From Lonicera japonica (Eukaryota; Streptophyta; Magnoliopsida; Dipsacales; Caprifoliaceae), in contig CM038471.1 in assembly GCA_021464415.1 (NCBI GenBank), forward strand, positions 78,102,414 through 78,166,413: 64,000 bases of DNA, in the 5' to 3' direction. The translations under genes and the position numbers were made by a program. This document shows positions 46,057 to 58,166 of the stretch, piece after piece; within the stretch, counting starts at the first letter, position 1; each line of letters starts with the position of its first letter. Below the pieces are notes generated by a model, which was given only the letters and a program-made list of their open reading frames with translations, did not search any database and was not told where the DNA came from.

Positions 46057-46938
46057 TATGCTGAGAAGAAATAATATAATTTATATTAATTTAAGGTAAT
46101 TTTTTAAGAGAATTATTGATCATTGATGGGAAATGCTATCACAGCTATTGGCAAAAATTTGTGGCCAAGATAATGTTAAGGGTCAATAAAATAATTTTAC
46201 TTATAATTTAAACTTTTTTCTTATCCAGTGCCTAAATTTTTATTAATTATTTAACTTTTCCAAAGAGTTAAATTCCTTTTTTTTGTAAAACAAAAAGGCA
46301 AATACAAAACCAAAGAATTAAATGTTATTTTATTTTTTTATGGAGTTCATTTTTTTCATTATACATGTTAAGATATATTTTAATACTATCATTTAGAAGT
46401 GATGATATGATGTTATATTTACAAACTGATTGACTCACATAAATAATAATATTAAAGTCTTAAATTGACCAAAACAAATTAATTATAAACAGAAAAATCA
46501 AACAAATAAACAATAATATTAAGCAAATAAATAATTTAATAAAAAGAATAAGATAATTATACCTTAATTTTCTGCAAAATTACTTTGGGGCTGCTCAAAA
46601 TTTGTTGAAACTTTATTTTGGATTAGTGTAAGTGTATATGTATGAGAAAAAAAATGAGAAGAATGATATAAGATGAAAATGTGGACAAATGTTTAAATAG
46701 TCAAAATTTCGACCGTTAAAGATAAAAGTGCCGTTGGAGAATGACGTTGAGCAGTGTTGACTGGACCAGACTCACGACATTCAGAATGTCGTGAGTGTTG
46801 CTGACTGGACATTGGCGCGATGGACTGTACATCGCGAGAGGTGTGACGTGACATTTACTTCATACGCACTGTGAAGATCAAATTGTTAAAATTTTAAATT
46901 TCTTTACCTATTTATATTACACACTGCAAATAGTCTAA

Positions 46939-48870
46939 GGAATCTAATTATGACGAGCATGAATGAATTCTACCGGTCAAACTTAGAATTGAGGATAGAT
47001 AGTAGTACAAATAAACGTAGGCATAATAATTGTGATTACGATTATGATGGAAATTTACTTTTACTGTTCTTTCATTTTTCCTTAAAGAAAAGGTTGGTAA
47101 TCTCTTCAATTGTAAAATTATTTTTATTATAATGATAATTTTATTTGGGTGGACCTAAGGACACCGTTAAATTAATTCGAGCCATCCCCATGTTTTTAAA
47201 GTGATTTATATTTTATCTGAGGCGCTCACTAATTAAAAAATTGTGATGTTTGAAAGTAATGAAAAAAACACGTGGGGCTTCTTTGGTGGTCAACTATTTT
47301 TTAAATTTTAAAACCTCAATTTAAAATTAATTTTACTTTTATATTTTTTAAAATTTATTTCACTCACTTTCTCTCTCTAAAAAATTTTTAAAATATCATA
47401 ACTTTAAATTCAAAAATTAAAATTAGATAAAAAAATATATATTTAAAACCTACTCATCGAGATCTATAAAATAAAATCTATTGTGACTATTTTTTGAAAT
47501 TTTTTTAATTAGAATTTTTAGTTGGTTGAAAAGAAATCAAATAAAAACCAAATTCACTTTTCAACATACTTTCAAATTCTACCGAACATCAAATTTTAAA
47601 AACTCAACTCAAAATATCAACCAAATATCACCGTGGTGTCCGTACATATATATATATATATTAGTGGAATTGTATGTAATTTTCACCATAAGTTATGGTA
47701 AATACCTCTCTAATTTTGCTTCTTCATTTTTTTTTTTGGTATTTAGGGTTGATAATTTGTCAAATATTGTTATATTAACTATATATACGATAATTAATAT
47801 GATAAAAACTCGATATTCTTGTTAATTTGTGGTAAATAATAGTGTTGTGTAAATTATTATAATATGCACGCACACACCATAATAAATAATCTAAATTACT
47901 TCAAAAATAAAAATAAATATTTTTAGTTTCGAAAAAATTTATCAAATTGAACGATTAATTTTTTTAACATATTGTAAATATAATTAAAATATTAAATTAC
48001 CGGCTCAAAACTTAGAAATGTGTTAATTTAGAGAAGTTGTAAGACATAATTTTATTTTTAATATATTATTGTAATACTTCAGGTTCGCATTTTCTTGAAA
48101 CTTAAAATTCTTGTCGTAATTTAAGAAGAGCAGCTAATTAGGTGTTTTTTTCTTCCCCTTTAAGAAACTCTAAGCTCGATCACAAGAGCGTTAGAGCAAA
48201 TATATAACAAGGAAAATAGGAGAGGTAAAAACACCCTTCCACCCAGTATTGTAAGGAAGATAATTGGCATACCAATTTTCAGTAACTCTTGTGCGCAGGC
48301 TCACTGAGCCTTTGTTTGTTAAATTGTAAACATTGTTTTTTTAATAAGTGTTAATGGGTATTCTTTTAGATAAAGGACTATTTTATTTAAAATTTGTGGG
48401 CTCTTATTATGGGGTGCTTATAATAATTATTTGTAAATATGAAGTGTCACTAAAAAAATGAATGTCTTGAGTTAATTTGGTGATACCCACTCTTTTTATT
48501 TTTGGTATAAGCGCATAGTATCAAATTGGTGTTGGCTTGTTTCTTGGTTCTTCAACTGGAAAATGACAAAATGATAAATTTTATTTTTGGTGTTAGCACA
48601 TATAACGAAAATTTTAGTTTTTGGCACCATGTTTTTATTTCCGATATTCGCTAGCAGATTTGAACCAAAAAAAGATCCATCAAATGAATTTCATATGATT
48701 TTATCCCCAAACTTATGGGGCCACACTGCCCACTAGGCCAGCCTAAAGTTTTGGGTACTTGCTAAAATAATTATGATCCCATTAAATACTATAATAGATT
48801 GTACCGTCGCTAATACAAGGGTGGGGCCGTGGGTCATTGTTATCTCTCAAATCTCTCCATAATATCTTCT
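46939..48870. other. Intergenic with one MITE and a dispersed repeat
   Basis: No gene. Contains the MITE at 47273-47633, a (TA)n run at 47646-47660, and 47740-47950 (repeat partner of 7610-7800). About 48650-48800 is slightly GC-richer without coding content. Confidence 0.55.
47273..47633. mobile_element. Short MITE (ATGTTTGGTTGATATTTTGA family), reverse orientation
   Basis: The right end AATATCAACCAAATATCACC is the inverse of the start of the element at 63144. The left end GGCTTCTTTGGTGG is the inverse of that element's right end. The conserved core CATAACTTTAAATTCAAAAA and CATCGAGATCTATAAAAT occurs in both. Non-coding. Confidence 0.6.
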
Positions 48871-49869
48871 TCTATATATAAAAACGGAGGAAATGCACCG
48901 TGTTTAAACACGTGTCCCTAATTAATTACGCAAATTACTTTATTTTCTCCATCTCATCGGTTCTTGCTTCATACGTTTTGAATTTTAATCGTCTCCAATG
49001 GAACTGTAGTTCTTTTCCATTCCTGTTCGAAACCTCTTTTCATTTTTCTATCAATCCTTCTTTTATTCATCCCATTTTTCGTTTTTTCCCGCACGTTTCT
49101 CCTACGGCGGCACCATTATGTCGTCTGCACAGCAAGCCCTAAAATTAGGGTACTTTTGTGGTTGCGAGTTTTATTGCGGGGTGGATGTTCTAATTATAGG
49201 TTTTTGTACGTATCTTTTTCTACGCCTTTTTTTATATACTTTACCTAAATATGTACGTAATATGTTTGGTTTATAATCAAAGTTGCAGCTCTAACTTCTG
49301 AATCCAATTTTTTTATTTTTTTTCGTTATTTACTCAGCAATTAAAATGCTTTATCTGGAAATTACTATTTCCATGAAGCAATAGATTTATTATTGTTCAT
49401 GTGATCAATTTTTCTCTTTAAACTATTATAGGCTTGCAATCCCACCAGTTCTTTTGTTTTTCTTGTATTATATAAAATGGGAGGAGTGACCAGGCTTTAT
49501 TGTGGAATTGTCATATGGCAGTTATTAATGTATTAATTAATTATATTGTTAATATTATTTTTTTCTTTTTCTCTTTGATTTTTGTTTTAAACACACTTTG
49601 GTAATCTCCTTAATTATTAATAAATAAAAGTATTATACCTAAAGAATTTACAAATTGATCTTTATCTTTTATACTTTGATTATAATTTATTTTTATTATT
49701 ATATTATAGATTAATTTGAATTTTATTTTGATTTTATAAACAAGATAGTGTAAAATTTTTAATTTATCTGTAGAATTATAGTTGATAATTTTTATTTCTT
49801 TTGTAATAATTTTTAGCACATGCACAATTTTTATAAAACCGTCCGTGCATAGCACGGGTTATAATCTAG
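48871..49869 (+). mobile_element. Candidate Helitron, ~1 kb
   Basis: The 5' candidate is TCTATATATAAAAACGGAGG (48871). The 3' end has a CCGTGCATAGCACGG hairpin followed by TTATAAT and CTAG|T (49866-49869, T at 49870). The 3' terminus is convincing. The 5' terminus is inferred and the base before it is T rather than A. The ORF at 48900-49142 has no recognised domain. Confidence 0.5.
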
Positions 49870-50612
49870 TTTTTATATTAATTTGGTATAATGAAGTTAA
49901 ATATGTGTGCATTTATTTAGTGCAATAAAATCGAATATTTGTACATTATCTGATACAATATGATTGAGTTAGAATATTTTTTTTTATCTCTAATAATAAT
50001 TTAATTTTATTGTACCAAGTAAATAATTATATATTCGATTGTATTATACCAAATAAATGTAAAATATATTAAAAAAAACCTCTTGGAGTGCGAAAATAGC
50101 TCCATCTATATTATAAGACACACTTTTTCTTTATCTAATCAATGGTCTAAATTTATTTATAAATCACAAAAAGAAATATGAACCCTTAGATGTATTTTTA
50201 GGATATCAAATCACCCAATCAAATCATATTTTTTTTTTACTTTATTTTTCTCCACCTTAATTTAATGACAAAAAAAATACAATTTGAATTTCAAATTTCA
50301 AAATTTCTAACCTTTTCCCCCTCAGAATTTTTTTTTTATAAATACTCTCTCTCTCTCTCTCCCTCACAAAAAAATACTCTATTTTATTAAAACTTCCCAT
50401 CTTCTACTTTTTTTTATTGTTTACTCTTTTGAATAATATATTCTTTTGTTTCATTTTTTGAAGAATATATGTATGTATGTTATTTCATATATATTTTTTT
50501 CATGTATGTATGTGAGTTTTATTCTTCTTTAATTAATATTGTCCACCAATTTTTATTCTAATATAGTTTTGGGCCATTATTCATATATGTTTTAAATTTT
50601 TCTTCTTCAATA

Positions 50613-50621
<9 letters not shown>

Positions 50622-50660
<39 letters not shown>
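50622..50660. repeat. (CT)n microsatellite in outer Helitron; inverse copy at 52495-52531
   Basis: CT-rich runs in the outer copy and their GA-rich complement in the inner copy occupy equivalent positions. A shorter CT run at 50347-50363 likewise pairs with 52789-52806. Confidence 0.8.
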
Positions 50661-50662
<2 letters not shown>

Positions 50663-51410
50663 ATGTATGTATGTTTTAATTTTTTATTTTAATAATAATT
50701 TTGGGGAGTTTGGGTTCAAAAGTATGAAATTTGGGTTAAAAAAAACTGAAAAAATCCAATCGTGAGTGCACATGTAATATTTTGAATGTTAATCTTAACA
50801 TGAGGAAAAAAAATGAAAAACTTGAAAAGAAAAACGCAACTGTAAGTGCACTGTAGATGTTAACATTAATATTTTGAATGTTAAATTTGAAACTAAATAA
50901 AAACTTATCAAATTTGGGTTAAAAAAATCAGAAAAAATCCACCTGTGAGTATGTGTGTGTGTGTTTTTTTTTATTCTAATATAGTTTTGGGTTCAAAAAT
51001 CTGAAATTTGGGTTCAAAAAAACTAATTTGGGTTCAAAATGAATGTTAAATATATATGGATTTTAATGTTAACATGATGGGAAAAAAATTAAAAACTTGA
51101 AAAAAACCTTTTCATATTTAGATTAATAATAATAAAGAAATAAAAAACTTTATAATGAGATAGAATTTGACTTTACACATAGAAGTTATAAAAAAAATTG
51201 AAAAAATCCAACCGCAAGTGCATTTTATTTAATTTGCGTTCAAAATTAATGTTAAATATATATGAGTTTTAGTTTAAAAATATAAAATATATATATATTA
51301 CTTATTTAATGTTCCAACCTAATTTTTCTTTTAGTTTAATATAAAAAGATATATGTTTTTATTTAATCTTTTACAAACTTAAATAGTTTATTTTATGTTA
51401 TTTATATATA

Positions 51411-51715
51411 CTAGATATTGCCCGTGTCGAACAGCACGGCGACGTAAAAAATAAATAATTAAAAATAATAAAATTGAGTAAAAAGTATTAATATTTAAAC
51501 AGCATGCAACTCGAAACATATATTTAGAAAACTGTATATGCAACCTATTTAACGGTTAAACGCAGGGGGGAAGAGTTTGCTAAAGTCAAACTCGAAATAC
51601 CAAAAGAAATGTGTAAAATGGCATTATATATTTTTTAATGTCATTGTAAAAGATTAAACATTTTCAAAGAATGAAGGGGTGAGCCATTTGCGTTTACAAC
51701 ATTAGTTTACAAAAG

Positions 51716-51755
<40 letters not shown>

Positions 51756-52490
51756 CATAAAATAAACTATTTAAGTTTGTAAAAGATTAAATAAAAACAT
51801 ATATCTTTTTATATTAAACTAAAAGAAAAATTAGGTTGGAACATTAAATAAGTAATATATATATATTTTATATTTTTAAACTAAAACTCATATATATTTA
51901 ACATTAATTTTGAACGCAAATTAAATAAAATGCACTTACGGTTGGATTTTTTCAATTTTTTTTATAACTTCTATGTGTAAAGTCAAATTCTATCTCATTA
52001 TAAAGTTTTTTATTTCTTTATTATTATTAATCTAAATATGAAAAGGTTTTTTTCAAGTTTTTAATTTTTTTCCCATCATGTTAACATTAAAATCCATATA
52101 TATTTAACATTCATTTTGAACCCAAATTAGTTTTTTTGAACCCAAATTTCAGATTTTTGAACCCAAAACTATATTAGAATAAAAACACACACACACACAC
52201 ATACTCACAGGTGGATTTTTTCTGATTTTTTTAACCCAAATTTGATAAGTTTTTATTTAGTTTCAAATTTAACATTCAAAATATTAATGTTAACATCTAC
52301 AGTGCACTTACAGTTGCGTTTTTCTTTTCAAGTTTTTCATTTTTTTTCCTCATGTTAAGATTAACATTCAAAATATTACATGTGCACTCACGATTGGATT
52401 TTTTCAGTTTTTTTTAACCCAAATTTCATACTTTTGAACCCAAACTCCCCAAAATTATTATTAAAATAAAAAATTAAAACATACATACAT

Positions 52491-52538
<48 letters not shown>

Positions 52539-53045
52539 TATTGAAGAAGAAAATTTTAAAACATATATGAATAATGGCCCAAAACTATATTAGAATAAAA
52601 ATTGGTGGACAATATTAATTAAAGAAGAATAAAACTCACATACATACATGAAAAAAATATATATGAAATAACATACATACATATATTCTTCAAAAAATGA
52701 AACAAAAGAATATATTCTTCAAAAGAGTAAACAATAAAAAAAAGTAGAAGATGGGAAGTTTTAATAAAATAGAGTATTTTTTTGTGAGAGAGAGAGAGAG
52801 AGAGAGTATTTATAAAAAAAAATTGTGAGGGGGAAAAGGTTAGAAATTTTGAAATTTGAAATTCAAATTGTATTTTTTTTGTCATTAAATTAAGGTGGAG
52901 AAAAATAAAGTAAAAAAAAAATATGATTTGATTGGGTGATTTGATATCCTAAAAATACATCTAAGGGTTCATATTTCTTTTTGTGATTTATAAATAAATT
53001 TAGACCATTGATTAGATAAAGAAAAAGTGTGTCTTATAATATAGA
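51411..53045 (-). mobile_element. Inner Helitron of the same family, complete, inverted
   Basis: On the minus strand it runs from TCTATATTATAAGACACAC (53045) to the same hairpin and CTAG (51411), with A and T host bases on the proper sides. It is 1635 bp and nearly identical to the outer copy along its whole length. It is inserted in the (TA)n tract at the centre of the outer copy. The inner copy still has that tract intact (about 51719-51750). The minus ORF at 52619-52885 is repeat-derived. Confidence 0.82.
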
Positions 53046-53366
53046 TATATATTACTTTTGTAAACTAATGTTGTAAACGCAAATGGCTCACCCCTTCATT
53101 CTTTGAAAATGTTTAATCTTTTACAATGACATTAAAAAATATATAATGCCATTTTACACATTTCTTTTGGTATTTCGAGTTTGACTTTAGCAAACTCTTC
53201 CCCCCTGCGTTTAACCGTTAAATAGGTTGCATATACAGTTTTCTAAATATATGTTTCGAGTTGCATGCTGTTTAAATATTAATACTTTTTACTCAATTTT
53301 ATTATTTTTAATTATTTATTTTTTACGTCGCCGTGCTGTTCGACACGGGCAATATCTAGTTCCTAA

Positions 53367-53825
53367 GAGCATCCACAGTGGGTAGGGTAAAATGATAAAT
53401 TTATCCTACTCAAGCCACAGCGGAAGAAAATGTAGGCTAAAATTTTAGGAGGTAGGGTACCGAATGAGTAAATTTACCTTACGGCTAAATTTTACTCATA
53501 CGAATGTGGCTCATTTGTATGACCTTTTTTTTTTTTTGAAAAACCTCATACGAATGTGGCTCATTCGTATCACCTTTTTTTTTTCTTTTTGTGAAAAACC
53601 TCATACAATAGTGGCACATTTGTATGACTTTTTTTTTTTTTGATAAACCTCATACAATAGTGGCTCATTCGTATGAGCTATTTTTTTTTTAACCCATACG
53701 AATGAGCTTCATTCGTATGCATCATTTTAATTTTTTTTTTACCCTATCCGTTGTATTCTCCTCTAAAATGTAACTAAATATATGTTAAATTTAGCCTAAA
53801 TTTTTTCACTACGCTGTGGATACTC
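53367..53825. mobile_element. PIF/Harbinger-type MITE with internal minisatellite
   Basis: The ends GAGCATCCACAGTGGG and CGCTGTGGATACTC are flanked by TAA (53364-53366 and 53826-53828). It lies seven bases after the Helitron 3' end. The inner part (53494-53718) has four to five ~47-bp units built on CATACGAATG...CATTCGTATG separated by poly-T. Confidence 0.75.
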
Positions 53826-53828
53826 TAA

Positions 53829-54570
53829 TAGAACCGTTGTAACAGTACTGTATCAAATCCTCATTAATGAAACATTTTATAATGTTTGGAATTGCTATTA
53901 GTCAACTATGACGGGCTTTTCTTTTACCACCTTCATTATTTTGGCTAATGATGGGAGCATGAGAAACTCCCCAAAGACCCCTTTTTCCGTGGCAGGCTCG
54001 GATTGGATAATGAAGTGACCTGAAGTAAATTAATTGCGTATGCCAATTTTGTTTTAAATGTTTTATAAATCAAAGTGAGCTGGGACATACTTTCTCAAGC
54101 CCCAGTTTTGTTCTTGCCATTTTCCTTATTTTCAGGGCGTTGTTATTTATACTTTTTGTATTTATCACAAATATTTTTTTAAGTAAATTTTTAATCACTA
54201 ATATTTTTTTAAGATTCGTTTAATGAGAGGTAAATAGAATTACACGCATTCGCCTCACTTAACTAGATAGTTTGTTTGTAAGAACTCGTATAATATCATG
54301 CAATAAATTACTAGAGTGTTTTTCAAATAAAGCCCGCTTAATGAGAAGTTAGCGCACTTACATAAACTCGGCTTACATGATGAGGGTGTATTCCTAAGCA
54401 CTTACCTAACATTAGATAATGGAGAGGGTATTTGTGATAAACAAGGGGTGTTAAAATATGTTTTTAGTTAAATTTTAGAAGATGGTATTTGTTATACGTT
54501 TGGGGGTGCAAATAATACCACCCTAATTTTATGTATTGGAAAAAGATAATAATATTTTCTTTCTTAATTA
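53829..54570. other. Intergenic, no gene
   Basis: No credible ORF or recognised terminal repeats. Confidence 0.55.
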
Positions 54571-54571
54571 A

Positions 54572-54873
54572 GGTCCGTTTGATAATAATATGAAAAATAA
54601 AAATAGTTAATTTTTGTAAGAAGTTGAAAAATAAGTTGAGACACGTGGAGATATATCTTCTTACTTTGTTACTTTTTTCATGAAGAAATTTTCTTTGATG
54701 GTTGAGAAACAAATTTTTTTTCGAAGAGATTAAGAATGATGTAAGACATCTACTCAAAAAAGGAATATAAGATAGTGAGTATATCATTATATGACTTTTT
54801 TTTTTATTTTCAACTTTTTACCTAAATCTAAGTGTTTTTATTTTCCTTTTTCATGTTATTATTAAATAGAAAC
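54572..54873. mobile_element. Tourist-like MITE
   Basis: GGTCCGTTTGATAATAATATG at the left is mirrored by CATGTTATTATTAAATAGAAAC at the right, with TTA(A) on both sides. Related in style to the element at 10811. Non-coding. Confidence 0.55.
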
Positions 54874-54933
54874 TTAATTTTTCAAACAAAATGAAAAGGA
54901 AGTTGAAGCAAGTTAGAAGCACAATTCTTGGCA

Positions 54934-55555
54934 GGGACAATTAAAAAAAAGGTCTTATTAGAGAAAGATTTTCACACTAAAGCCAATGAATAATTTTTTT
55001 GTAAATAAAGGGCCTATTTTTTATTTTATTAATAATATGACATGTGTTTTTTTTTCATTATAAAATGACATCACAACCCTTAAAATAAACTAAAAAATAC
55101 AAATATGCATTAAAATATGGATTGCAATATGAACTTTACAGTCTATATATTTCACTGCAATATGAACTTTGCAGTCCATATTTTACTGCAATATAAACTT
55201 TGCAGTCCATATTTTTGGTGCAAAGTTCATATTGCAGTTCATATTTTACTGCAATGTAAACTTTGCAATCCATATTTCTAGTGCAAAGTTCATATTGCAG
55301 TCCATATTTCACTGCAAAGTTCATATTTTTTGTGCAAATTTCATAAAGAGGGGGTAATTTAGGTAATATATACCATGTTTTTATTAATTAAATGATATTT
55401 AAATTTATTCAAATACCTTCATTTAAAATATAAAATAAAATAGGCCTCTTACACTAATTACCAATTAAAAATAGGCCCTTCATTCAAAAAAATATTATTC
55501 ATTGGAGTTTTGGTAAAAATCAATGTGTAGTAAGACCTTTTACCTAATTTCTAGT
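54934..55555. mobile_element. Long-TIR element A with internal minisatellite
   Basis: The left arm (AAAAGGTCTTATTAGAG ... CCAATGAATAAT ... AAAGGGCCTATTTTT) and the right arm read inverted (AAAAGGTCTTACTACAC ... CCAATGAATAAT ... AAGGGCCTATTTTT) match over about 75 bases. The centre (55110-55345) is a minisatellite of TGCAATATGAACTTTGCAGT-type units in both orientations. A second copy is at 60712-61375. ORFs here are repeats read through. Confidence 0.75.
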
Positions 55556-56556
55556 TCTTTGCATATTATCTCACACAAGTTCAATCATATTTGCATATTG
55601 TATCCGTTGATACTCAAACAAACAAAAAAAAAACGAAAAAAAATAAATTTGATCCATTACATAACATTGATTGGTTTTGGCTTAAGCCTCCAAATCTTGC
55701 TCGGGATTACTTAAGTCATTTTGATAATACTAGCAAGTGTTTAATTAAGGCCACGGGGTTGTTTTATTGAACCTCCGAATACTGATTTTGGAAAATTTAA
55801 CGTTTAGAGGTAATTAAAGTTGTTTGCTTGTGCAAAGAAAAGAGTTAAATTCTACACGTGGTTAAAGTCTCATGCACGATGAAAAGGTAAAATAGTCTAA
55901 ATAAATGTTTAGTGCCTTTTTAAATGTTGGAATACGACAAATAACAAACAAAATTTTTAAATTCAAATTCCAATCTTTGTTTAAGTCTTTCAGGCTTTAG
56001 GTTTAGATATAAGATTCACATTAAAAAAAAAAACCCACCGTATTAGCACCGTACATAAATACTTTATCATTCTAAAACTCTCTTTTTAATGACACTTTTT
56101 GTACATTTTTTTTAAAAAATTCATACATTAAGAACACTCGTTAGAGTGTTAGAATATTTAATTAAAATGCTAGTAAACCAATTAATTAATATGTAATAAC
56201 ATATATTTCATCAATCTATAGCATTAATTGTTGAGAAAAAAAGGTTAACCTTCACTCCGAACCCCACCCTTTATTTATATATATACATATGGTTGTTTAG
56301 ATTTTAAGAGTCACGTACTACATGGGACGCACATTAATATTTGTATTTAACAATATTTTAAAATGTAGATTAGGCGGTGCCGGGACGTTATGATTAGAGG
56401 CTAGGTGTTTGATTTATCACTTGATGAATTAGATAGATTTAGGAGGCTGCTTAATCTTGCACTGCGATAGATTGAGTTTTTTTGGTTTTTTTTAAAAAAT
56501 TACCTATTTTTCTTTTTGTTAAAAAAAAATTCTTACTTAGAAAAACCAATATAATA
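55556..56556. other. Intergenic, no gene
   Basis: AT-rich with nothing recognised. Confidence 0.55.
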
Positions 56557-58166
56557 TGTTGGTCGGATAATGACCCTAGAGGGGGGTGAATAGGGTTTTC
56601 GAAACTTAAATGCGGAATTAAAAAATTTCAAGAAAAGTTTCAAGAATAAAACTTTAACTCAATGAATATCAAGAAAATATGCAAAGTAATCAATCTCAAC
56701 AATAAGCAATAAATATAAATGCAAGTAAATAAAGAGCTTGAGTTAGAGAGATTGAACCGAGTGAGACTATGATGTTTTGTTTTCGCGGTTCGGTTGTTTA
56801 TACCATACGTCCGCTCCCAGATAGTACCACAAGAAGTTCCACTAAAACCGATTTTCTTCCGGGTAAAAATCAAACTTTTACAAGTGTAATATTTCTCACT
56901 ACACTCAACAAGTGTTTTTCTTATCACAACACTCTACAAGTATGATTCTACTCACCACACTCAACAAGTGTGATTCTACTCACCACACTCAACACAAGAA
57001 TTAACATTCTTGCTATCTTATGAGATAAACCTCTCACAATTGATGAATAAAGATAGTTTGGTAATTCACACCAATGAACAATAACTCTCAAGTGTATTTG
57101 AGCATTACAAATGAAGCTCGCACTAGAGTTATCAAGATTGATCAATAAATAAATTCAAAGATGAAGAATATGATCAATGAAATGAATTGAATACTTGAAT
57201 AACTTTGTATATATGTAAAATAAGTTTGTAGAATGATTCAAGTATGTTATAAAATGTCTAAGACCTCATATATATAGCTCCCAAAAGTATTTGGCCGTTG
57301 GTTATGATTAAGAAAGGTTTTGGGTCAAAGGTATATATTTTTAAACTTTTCAACAGCTAGTTTTGACAAAAAAAATTAAATTTGTTTTGATAATTTCTCC
57401 GAAATTGACCGTTTGATCATGCTCAAATTTTACTTAAAAGTGATAACAGATATTGTCTAACTACTATAAAAATTTTAAAATGATCTGAGTCCAGGAAGGC
57501 TTCCATCATACGGTTAGATCAAAACTGTGCGAAAATTGAGCAAATTTTAAATGTAAAATAAAAACAATTTTTCAATTTAACAATTTAGTTCCAAATACAA
57601 TTCTAATGATTTGTGAACCTAAGAGATATGTTTCTAAGATACCTATTTTTATTATAGCTTAAAATATGATCATTTAAAATGAATATGAATTTATTTTGAA
57701 ACTCGGTTTTTGTAAAAAAATGTTTTTCAAAGAAATTCAATTTCAAGCTTATTTGAATCAATCTTTAACATATGCATGAATATGTTTGAGCTATAAATAT
57801 TGATCAATCAAGAAACTTAACATAAATCCTAAGCACTCACTCAATTATAGAATTAACGAGTTTTAGAATGCTTTAATTTGTTGTTTCAATATGATCTTCA
57901 CTTGCATCTTTTGCTTTGACATTTTTTCATTTATTCCTTTGATCTTTGATCTTCATGAATTGCATGAGTTCATGTGAAAGTAGAGAGAATCTCGTGGAGT
58001 GATAATACACTTGATAAAGTTTCGATTTTAGTTCTCGGGATACTTCGGGAAAAACAATGCAACTTGTTAAATCGGTTTAAACCAAATACATTTAAAATAC
58101 ATGTAAAATACACATGATTAACTTTTTGTAATTATCAAAATAAGATTAAGACCTTCTAGGTCAACA
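56557..58166. mobile_element. Probable solo LTR (1.6 kb)
   Basis: It runs from TGTTGGTCGGATAATG to TCTAGGTCAACA. The flanking TAATA / TAATC is a near-match for a 5-bp duplication. It contains ACCCTAGAGGGGGGTGAATAGG (about 56572), a phrase common in plant LTRs, and tandem CACCACACTCAACAAGTGTG units (about 56890-56995). No PBS follows, so it is taken as solo. The minus ORFs at 56640-56927 and 56948-57145 are not domain-bearing. Confidence 0.5.

Larger units (their letters stand above)
43786..46935. mobile_element. 3.15-kb PIF/Harbinger-like element
   Basis: Target duplication TAA lies on both sides (43783-43785 and 46936-46938). The ends GACCCTCTCCAATGCATG and the inverse GACTATTTGCAGTGTGTAA are imperfect TIRs of about 34 bases. 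Subterminal palindromes around ACATCG / CGATGT are present on both sides (43930-44020 and 46770-46840). Inside are a SANT-like accessory ORF (plus) and an unrelated ORF (minus), convergent. No DDE transposase is found, so it is non-autonomous as it stands. Confidence 0.65.
50105..53359 (+). mobile_element. Outer Helitron, split by the inner copy
   Basis: 5' end A|TCTATATTATAAGACACAC at 50105. 3' end has the hairpin CCGTGCTGTTCGACACGGGC followed by AATATCTAG|T, ending at 53359. Flanking A (50104) and T (53360) are the expected host bases. Outer sequence occupies 50105-51410 and 53046-53359 (about 1.62 kb in total). The rest is an inverted second copy. No Rep/helicase ORF, so non-autonomous. 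Confidence 0.82.

Noticed and set aside
52619..52885. 88-codon minus ORF
   Set aside because: Lies in a Helitron and is low-complexity. The equivalent stretch of the sister copy shows the same non-coding sequence.
55136..55357. Repetitive ORFs (also 60859-61125) resembling a repeat protein
   Set aside because: Produced by a minisatellite with unit length divisible by three in part. Both strands are open and there is no start context or domain.
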